DNA from: Anas platyrhynchos
Lineage: Eukaryota; Chordata; Aves; Anseriformes; Anatidae
Direction of reading: 5' to 3'
Length of the DNA stretch: 64,000 nucleotides
Assembly: GCF_047663525.1 (NCBI RefSeq)
Contig: NC_092597.1
Span: forward strand, 24,638,501-24,702,500
The position numbers were made by a program, and so were the translations under genes. Each line of letters starts with the position of its first letter. The first letter of the stretch is position 1. Under the pieces are notes generated by a model. It did no database searches and was not told the DNA's origin. It saw only the letters and a program-made list of their open reading frames with translations. Below are positions 56,339 through 64,000 of this stretch, piece after piece.

Positions 56339-59300
56339 GCCAGACCCCCCAGCCCAGCTCCCCGCAGAACCTGTGCAGGCAGCCAGGCCGTCCCCACCCC
56401 ACCGCAGCTCACATTTGCTCCTTCTCAGTCCCTTCTCTGCTCATTTGCAGCCCTCATTAGCTCACAGCTGTGGAGGTACTTAGGAACCAAATCACCTTTA
56501 ATCAAACCACCACTCACTCTGCTTTCTGAGGAAGGAGACATACGCAGCTCCTCAAGTCCCTCATTATGGGGCATTTTGCAGCCTCCCCGTCCCTGCGGTG
56601 CCTTCTGCAGCCTGCAGGCTCCGGGTGCCAGCTGCAGGATGCTCGTCCCCCCCTCCCCAGCACTGCAGAGGTTTTATCCCTTGTTTGGGGGCAGCAAGTC
56701 TGCCTGCAGGGCGACACGGGGGCATTTCAGGTCACAAAGCAAAACATTGCAAGAAAGAGCAAGAAAGTCACCAGCCCTGTGCCCGCAGCGGGACAGAGGC
56801 AGCCCTGCGGCCGTCACCTGCCCTCTGCAGGCACCGAAAGCCCCAACGTGCAGAGCTCCTTGGTGGGTGCTGCCCAGGGACCCCCGTGGCCACCACTCTC
56901 TGCCCGCCGAGCCCAGCCCGCTGGGCAGCCCTGGGGACAGGGCAGGCTCCCTGCAGCCTGAGCCAGGCTCAGCACCGCGTCCCTGGCAGGGCTCTGCAGG
57001 AGCCAGACCCTTTTTCCAGAGCCTCGAGCCACCCAGGCATCCCAGGGAGCCGGCTGCAGGCATTTCTCAGCACAGGCAAACAAGGCACTCTGCTTTCGCC
57101 TCAGCCCCTGAAACACTTCAAACACACCGAGATAATGCAGCCCGGGGCAGACACCGGATAAAAAACCTCAGCTCCTGCAGCCTGGCAAAGCCAGCACCTG
57201 GATGCTGGGCGCTGCTGCGGGGTGCTGAGCATGGGAGCAGCCAGGGCCACGTCCCCACTGCACAACCGCTGCTCCTGCGGGAACCTGCGGGACCCCGCTT
57301 GTCCCCCACCATCAGAGGTGTCCCCAGGGCCCTGTGGTGGCACGGAGCAGGGACCCAGCCCGGAGGGACCTGCTGCAGCCCCGGCACCCCGAGCCCCGCT
57401 CCAGAAGTCCGCTCCCGCTGCCACTTCGGCAAGGTCCCCAGCGCCAGCGCGGCTATTGTTACTGAGACAAGAGGACAAGAGCAAAATGCTGCTTGGGAGC
57501 TATTTCTGCTTCCAGAATCTCAACAAACGACTTTGAATTAATGAAGGAGACTACCCGAGTGATTAATGTGCAGGGCCTAGCTGCACAGAAACATCCTCCC
57601 TCATGTCTGATGTCCCCGGGCTGGCGCAGCCGGCGGCTCTGCCCTGTGCCAAGCAGCGTGCCATAGAGGCAAAGCCTGGGTGTGCACACACCGCTCACAG
57701 GGGCTGTGCTGGGGGGGCATTAACAGGGAACTGGTGCATGGGGTCCGACCGCTGAGACCGGGCAGGCTGAGCAAGGGGCTCCGTCCTCACCCTGGGACCT
57801 GGGGACAGCACCGGCACTGCAGGTACTGGGGACAAAACAGCCCGGTCTGCGGTGTTCAGAATAAAGGAGAAGGGAACGGCAGGGGCAGACCTGCCGTACG
57901 CAGGAGCACTGCTGTTGGCCCAACCACGCTCTTTTGTTTCTTACCTTTTACTAAGCAAGCACATTAAAAATAAATAAAAACCCAAAGGTTTAAAATCATG
58001 CATTGTTTCAAAAATAGGAGATCGAACTGTTCCAGACCTGGAGCCGGGCTCTCTTGGCAGCAGCTGGCCGAACACCTCTGGGTGCTGCTGCTGGCTCAGC
58101 CGGGCGCTGCTCGTGCAGGAGGGTTTGGCTGGGGACGCTCGCCCAGCTGTGCCGAGGAGCCCAGCAAGGTGCCGGGGTGCGGGCAGGAGCTGGGGCACCG
58201 AGCCCTGGTGCCTCTGGGAGCGGTTCTCAGGACCCCTGAGCCCCTCCAATGCCTCAGGTGTGAGGGCAGGCTTCATTACCAGCCGTGACTTGAGGCCACA
58301 GCTCTGTGCCCAGTGCCACCTCCCAGCTCCAGTGGGTGCCAGCAATTTGCTGCATGGAGCAGCTCTGCCCGGCCGTCCCGTGGGGCTCCCCACCCGTGGC
58401 AGGCGCTGCCCCATGTCCCGCAGTGGGGTGCTGCCCCTGCACGGGGACACACATCCCCTCGTCGCCCGTGGCACGCAGGTACGTGGACGCCTGCTCATGC
58501 CGCTGACGGTTATTGCAGCTGACATAAAGGGCAAGGGAGGAGAAATGGCCTGCTCTGGATGGATGAGTCTAAAAATCCACAGCCAGCACCGGCAGCTTTG
58601 AGCTTCACTGACCTACATACCGTGGGCGCTGGGGAGCCAGGACCTGTGACTCAGACGGAGAGGGGTGGCCAGGCAGCTCGCTGGCTTACGGGCAGCTCTC
58701 ACAAAATAAGAGAGGCAGCAGGTTCCCTCCTGTGCCGCAGGACGTGCTGTAAGGGGCTCACACACGGGCACTTTGGGCAGGCTCTGAAGCTGTGCTCCCA
58801 TGCAGCCAGGGAGCGCAGCCATCACCTCAGCCTTGGAGGGGGCACGAGGGGCACAGCAGCACCCCAAACCCCTGAGCTGGGGCGCAGCAGAGACGCAAAC
58901 CTCTGCCCAGCTCCATGTACGAGCATCGGCATCGCTGCAATGCCTCCGTGTTTGTGCGAATCCCCTGCCCCTCTGGCAGATTTCACAAATCTCCTGGATG
59001 AGAACGTGTGAAAGCCAGGGAAGAACTGGCATCAGGCTTAAAACACAGAGCCACCAGGACCACCTGCAGGTTGGTGAGTAGTTGGGGTTTACAGTTCAGG
59101 AACTGTACTTTATGTTCAAAACAGATTTCATGTAAATACACTCAGGTTCCTAATGCCCCGGGTATGAAGGCGGAGTTACTGCCACCTTCATCTCATGGCA
59201 GAAAGCCTGGCTGGAAGCTCATGGTTCTAGAAAACTGTTCTGACTCCAAGCTCATAAACACCCAGCTGGACAACGGGCACAGAGCCAGCGAGCCACGGGA

Positions 59301-60099
59301 AGGAGGCTGACAGGAGAAGCCAAGCTGCGCTCTGTGGGCCAGGAGGTCTCTGAAGAGAGCCATACATCTCCCCCCAAAAAAAGTTACACTGGAAAAAAAA
59401 ATCCTTTTAGGTTTTGAATAGTGTTTTGCTTTTCAGATCTTCTGGTTTTGTTTCAGATGTGAAAATGCTCTCAGCCTTTTTCCTTTATCAGAAGCCACAG
59501 TGTACTACTGACCTCCAGTCTTTGGTGATGAAAACACCCTGATGACCATTCTATGACTTCGGCTGGGGGTTTTGATGCACCAAACCACTTTTTTCAACGA
59601 CACAGCAACCTGGCAGCTCCCGGGGCAGCGGGGATCTGAGCCGCCAGTGCTGAACTTTTGGGACTGGATCTGCCAAACCCTGGGGAGGCGTTTAGTGCCT
59701 GCACCCCTCCGTGGCTGGGACAGCTGGGGACATCCTACTGACCACACAGTAACCAAACATACCTGGAACACCACCAAAAAACACCAGCTTGGAATACCCA
59801 CAGCAAAGGAAGCTGTGACACAGCACGTCCTTTGCTCTCCTGATGTTCTGGGACCTGTGGATTTGGGTGGACCGGAGACTTTTAAAAAAAAACATTTGTA
59901 AACGTGTAGACAAGCACAGCCCCGAACAGCACGGGCAGATGACTGCTTAATGTGTGCACCCTGCTCAGCCTGGCCACAGGCACCGCAGACGCTCGTGGGC
60001 CCCTGCTGCCAGCAGGGTCCGGGCTTCAGGGGGGTGCCGGCAGCCCCGGCAGCGCAGCCCCACTGCCCGCTCGCAGCGAGCTTTGTCCTGACCGGCTCA

Positions 60100-60420
60100 T
60101 GTTGTGCTTACTGCTGGGGGGATAATTTATTCAGTGACTTCAGCTCCTTTGTTCGCAGAACATCTGTAAGAAGAATTTTTGCCCCCAAATTTCCTTACTG
60201 GGATTTCTATGAGAAATTTGGGGAATTTGGCTTTTTATCCTATGACAAAGCCAGTCAGCGCAGAGGCAAGGTGTCCTGTGCTCGCTCACAGCCACCTCGC
60301 TTCATCGCGATCAGTCACACAGATCACATTATATTATCCTGTCCTTTGAATAAGCGTAATGTGAATAATCAGAGAGCCTGCAATCAGACAGCAGCAGGCT
60401 CAGGATACCCCCAAGAAAAA
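60100..60420. other. AT-rich island in RASGRF1 intron 1
   Basis: A compositionally distinct block of low G+C in a >60% G+C intron, with ataatttattcagtgactt and gaataagcgtaatgtgaata. A candidate conserved non-coding element; function not shown. Confidence 0.3.
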
Positions 60421-63400
60421 TCAGACTTTTCTAGAACACGGCGAGCGCAGTCCCTCCCCGTGCAAAGCGCGCTTGGTACAGAAACTCAGCCGCTGCTGGA
60501 TTCAGGGCCAATGACAGCATCTCCATGCGGCTCGCCGAGTGCTGTCTCCACGCAGCCCTGCCGCATGGCCCGGCACCCACTGCTTTTGTTTTGCTGCGGC
60601 TGGCAGCCGGCCCGCGGTAGCGCCCTCACCCCACGCCTGCCCCCAAACACCTCCCTGCTGGTCCCCGTGGGGAGCCGTGTGCCCTGCCCACAGGCCCAGC
60701 GCCGCTCTCCCTTTCCTGCTGCTCATTTTGGGGCCACGTTCAAAGCCGCTTGTGGCTCCCTTTCTGCTGCTCCCACTCCCACTGCCCACAGCCTGGGTGG
60801 TCCCTGCCAGCCGGGACATGGCACAGATCCCTGAGACGGGTGCTTGTCCATTCCCACCAGCTGTACTTGCAGCTTTCCTCCAGTTCATCCATTATCGCCC
60901 CTTTCTGTGGGCTCTGTACCCGTGAGCTCTGCCATGTGCACCCTCAGGGAGCTCCCCGTGCTCCCCATCCACCAGCAGCAGGAGCTCAGCCGCAGCTCCC
61001 AGCCTGGCCAGGGTCGCTCCCTCCCAGTGAGGGCAGCGCGCGCTCCGTGGGCACCGTCTGGGACCCTGCTGGGGGATTTGGGGCAAGGAGCACACAAGGA
61101 CAGCACCCACGGGAGGGCAGCTCAGGGGGTTGGAGGTGCTCCAGCACCCCTCCCCTCCAGCCCCATGGCACGGGGATGGTGCTGCCGGACGGGGTGCCCC
61201 GGTGCCCACGGTACCTCTGGTTGGCACCCACGACTCCTTGTGCTGCTGGTGCTGCGGAGAGATGTGGTTTTCTCACACCCTCCTTAGCTGTGCAGGGAAA
61301 TAAATGAGCAGGGTGGGATGGAGGGGAGCAGAAACCCACCTCGAGGGGCTGGAGGGAGCCACTGCCAGCGGCCGTCACCGCCCCACCGGGCAGCTGCCCA
61401 GCTCCCCTCCAGCCTCGCATCTCACAAGACGCTTCCTCCGGTCCCCACTGCCTCCCCAGTAGCACAGACAATAAATGTTATTATGCCTATCACTGGCAAA
61501 AGCTTAAGAGATGGGGGAAGAAAATCCAGAGTTATACGCCGTGTGCGCACAAGAGCAGCCTCGCCTTTGTGGGAAAAAAGCCTCCTCGCTTCAGAGTGCT
61601 CCCGAGTTTCAAGTCAAGGGTTTTCGCACAGCGCTGCCACTTGACTCAGCATCATCTTGGCTCTCATCTGAGCCACAGAGGGCTGCTGGTGGAGCACTCG
61701 TGGCACCGGGTGCAGGCCTGCAAACCCGCCTCGAACTGTGTCCCCCTCCCTCCTCCTTTGCCCCCTGTGCCTCCCACAGCTGTGATGTGGCAACGCCAAA
61801 ATCCCCATAGCCTTGTCCTCGCTGGCTGCAGGGATGGGGACAGCAGGTCCCAGGGGAATGCCTGGTGCAGGCACCAACGGGGGACAAAAAGGGGGAGTCA
61901 CCCCGCAGGGCCGTGCACCTGCCCACTGCCCTGTCAGTTCTGCACCCCAAAGCCCCCCGCAGCACCCCCTGGCAGCTGAGCAGTGGGCTGTCCCCGGGGC
62001 CAGAGCCTGGCACCCCACCCAGACACGAAATATTTCGCAAAAGCAAAGAGATTTGAAGAAAATTTCATCTGCAGAAACACAGGCTAAAAGAGAGGAGTTT
62101 CCAGAGGTGCCCAAATCCCTGTTCAGTGCCTCTGTTTTTCAAATAACTTTGCTCCTTTATTCTCCCATGTGCTGCATGCTAAAAATACACCGCATTCACA
62201 GGAAAAAAAAATCCACACCAAAGCAAAATACAGGAGCATTAAAACAGAGAGGGTTTTGGAAGACCAACTTTTTAAAAATTCTCTTTTCTGGAGAATCTGA
62301 AACCTTCCAGGTTTTACCCCAGTTACGAAGGACTCTAAATGTGAACCTCCTCCGTGAAGGGAACCCTGTCCCCCCAGCCTGACCCACAGCTGCCTGGATG
62401 GATGAATTCCCTCAGAAAACAATTAACGGTGATGATGGGCAATGCTCGAAATTTCCTCAGCACCTTCCTCCCGAAGAGCCACCAATGCTGAACAAGGCTT
62501 GGTACCAGGTGAGCTGGAGGAAAGCATCCCCTCTGTTCTGCAGGACTGACCCCTTCCTCAGACACCTCCCGGCTTTCCTTGCCGTTTGCTTGCCTTCAGC
62601 GTCCTGCACAGCCCCGTTGCAGACCTGCACCATGAATATTCTGCTGCTAACCTCATCTGGTATGAGATTAATTCGTTGCAAAGCAGTGAGTATTCAAGTG
62701 TTCGAGCGCTTTCATTTAAAATTGTCCCAGTGAATTCTACAAAATCACGAGCCAGGTGCTAGCCCTGGGTAAAGCAGTGCGGGTCAGGGCCTTGCAGTAC
62801 TTGGTGTGCCAGGAGCTCTCTGCACCGCCTGGTTGCAGCCCCGTTACACCAGAGGAAAATCTTCCAGGTGTGTTCTGAAATTGAAAGGGATGGTGACGGC
62901 CTCCCCTTAGCGTTCCCCTGACAGAAAATCCCTCCTGTACAAACACAAAGAGCCAAAACCTGGCTAGCAAGCTTGATTTGAGCCAAACCAGGGATGAGCA
63001 ACAGCATCTATCACGCTGCCACGGGGGCGCAGCTGCCAGAGCAGGACAGCAGCGTGACCCCCCCGCAGACACACACCCCTGGCTGCTGCTGGAAGCAGAC
63101 CACGCAGCACGCAGGGGGCCACTCGAATGCAAGAGCCAGGACTGGGAGAGAAAAAAACACAATGGTATTTCGGTCAGAGCAGTGAGATATTCCAGTGATC
63201 CTGCTGGGAGTGCCAAGACGTGCCAGGCCTGCTGGTGCTGCACTGCCTCGCTGCCGTGGCAGGGCTTCTGGAGTGCTGAGCACGCCGTGCCCAGCCAGAG
63301 GCGATTCGGTGGCTTCTTTCCTTCTAGCCTGTCCCTTGGCCCAGCCGGGTCGCTGCGGGGTCCGTCCCGCAGCCCTGCAGGCACGCTCACCACCGTTTCA

Positions 63401-64000
63401 CCGGGAGCCTGCTTAGCCAAAATTATGCAAGACCTGCAGAGCTGGACCCGAGATGTGCGGTGCCTCCTGCGAGCACGCAGCCTGGGCTTTGCACGCCGGG
63501 AAAGGCGCCAGCGCTGCTCCTGCTGAGGGGCTTCTCTGCGCCCTCCAATGGGGGCACTTGGCTTGGTGCAACACACCGCGTTTGGGGGCTGAATTCATCC
63601 ACAGCGAGCCAGCTCCTGTCCTCCTCCCTGAGACCGGGGGTAATTTTGGAAGCAGTGGCAGTGATGGATGGGGATTTGTGTCCCTGGGTTAGAAATCCCC
63701 TTCCCACTTGACACCAAGCCCTGCACTGCCCGAGTGCTTGGATGGATCAGCCTCCAGCAAAGGGCCCCACACAACCGAGCCAGAGGTCTCCAGCACATCC
63801 CACAGTGCTGCTAGCGATCACCCCGCTGAGCCGGGGGGTCAGCCTGCCCTGCGGGCTGCCGGGGAGCCCGGGGACCCCGATCCTTGTGGGGTCTGGCAGC
63901 GGCTGTGCTCCCTCAGTGCCATTTCCACCTGCAGACATTAGCATCTGGCGATGAGCACTGCAGACAAGTAACAGCCCTGCGTGTGCCATGTGGAGCCCCC

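Larger units (their letters stand above)
54844..64000 (-). other. RASGRF1: RASGRF1 intron 1 (part)
   Basis: More than 9 kb upstream of exon 2. I looked for the PH1 N-terminal exon (GYLSKR-, KWFALL-like) and did not find it, so the first exon is further right. The sequence is GC-rich with AT-rich islands at about 56090-56170, 59360-59500, 60100-60420 and 62020-62340 that could be regulatory. Long open frames here look like chance products of GC-rich DNA. Confidence 0.7.

Noticed and set aside
56159-57541. 460-codon open frame on the plus strand in RASGRF1 intron 1
   Set aside because: Low-complexity Pro/Ala/Ser/Arg composition typical of chance frames in GC-rich DNA. No recognizable domain, no upstream promoter signal, and it runs through a 19-bp tandem repeat.
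59950-60834. 294-codon plus-strand frame crossing the AT-rich island
   Set aside because: It is unusual for staying open across an AT-rich block, but it has no recognizable domain, mixed composition and no splice or start support. Left as a chance frame pending transcript data.

Overview
This is a stretch of vertebrate nuclear DNA, almost certainly from a bird. It holds four multi-exon, intron-rich genes with consensus GT...AG splice sites, CpG-rich promoters and CR1 retrotransposon 3' ends of the avian type; the encoded proteins match known vertebrate families. I see no prokaryotic operon, CRISPR array, viral gene or mobile-element coding sequence.

Layout: all four genes lie head-to-tail on the minus strand, so transcription runs from right to left. 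From left to right: (1) WDR76, a nuclear WD40 protein. Eleven coding exons are visible (1064-7688) and the 3' end lies beyond the left edge. (2) BLM, the Bloom syndrome RecQ helicase. It is complete, with 21 coding exons (9391-26802) and a predicted protein of 1441 residues. (3) CTSH, cathepsin H. It is complete, with 12 coding exons (27969-34215) and a predicted protein of 329 residues. (4) RASGRF1, a Ras/Rac guanine-nucleotide exchange factor. The last 26 coding exons (35382-54843) encode 1164 residues, from the first PH domain to the stop. The exon with the start codon lies beyond the right edge, so 54844-64000 is intron 1. Exon limits were set by hand from splice sites and reading phase. 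The summed lengths of BLM (4326 nt), CTSH (990 nt) and visible RASGRF1 (3495 nt) are all divisible by three.

The window has two halves. The left ~26 kb is AT-rich, with long introns, poly-T tracts and CR1 copies. The right ~37 kb is GC-rich, with short introns and minisatellites. The change falls at the BLM promoter. In human, WDR76 (15q15), BLM (15q26) and CTSH-RASGRF1 (15q25) are far apart on chromosome 15; here they are packed into about 55 kb. Only the CTSH-RASGRF1 pairing is shared with human.

The genes do not form one pathway. BLM (double-Holliday-junction dissolution with TOP3A/RMI1) and WDR76 (chromatin- and DNA-damage-associated, CUL4-DDB1-linked) are nuclear genome-maintenance proteins. 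CTSH is a lysosomal aminopeptidase. RASGRF1 is a calcium/calmodulin-responsive neuronal exchange factor. The most striking non-coding feature is a perfect 85-bp palindrome (42-bp arms, 1-bp centre) just upstream of the WDR76 start codon.
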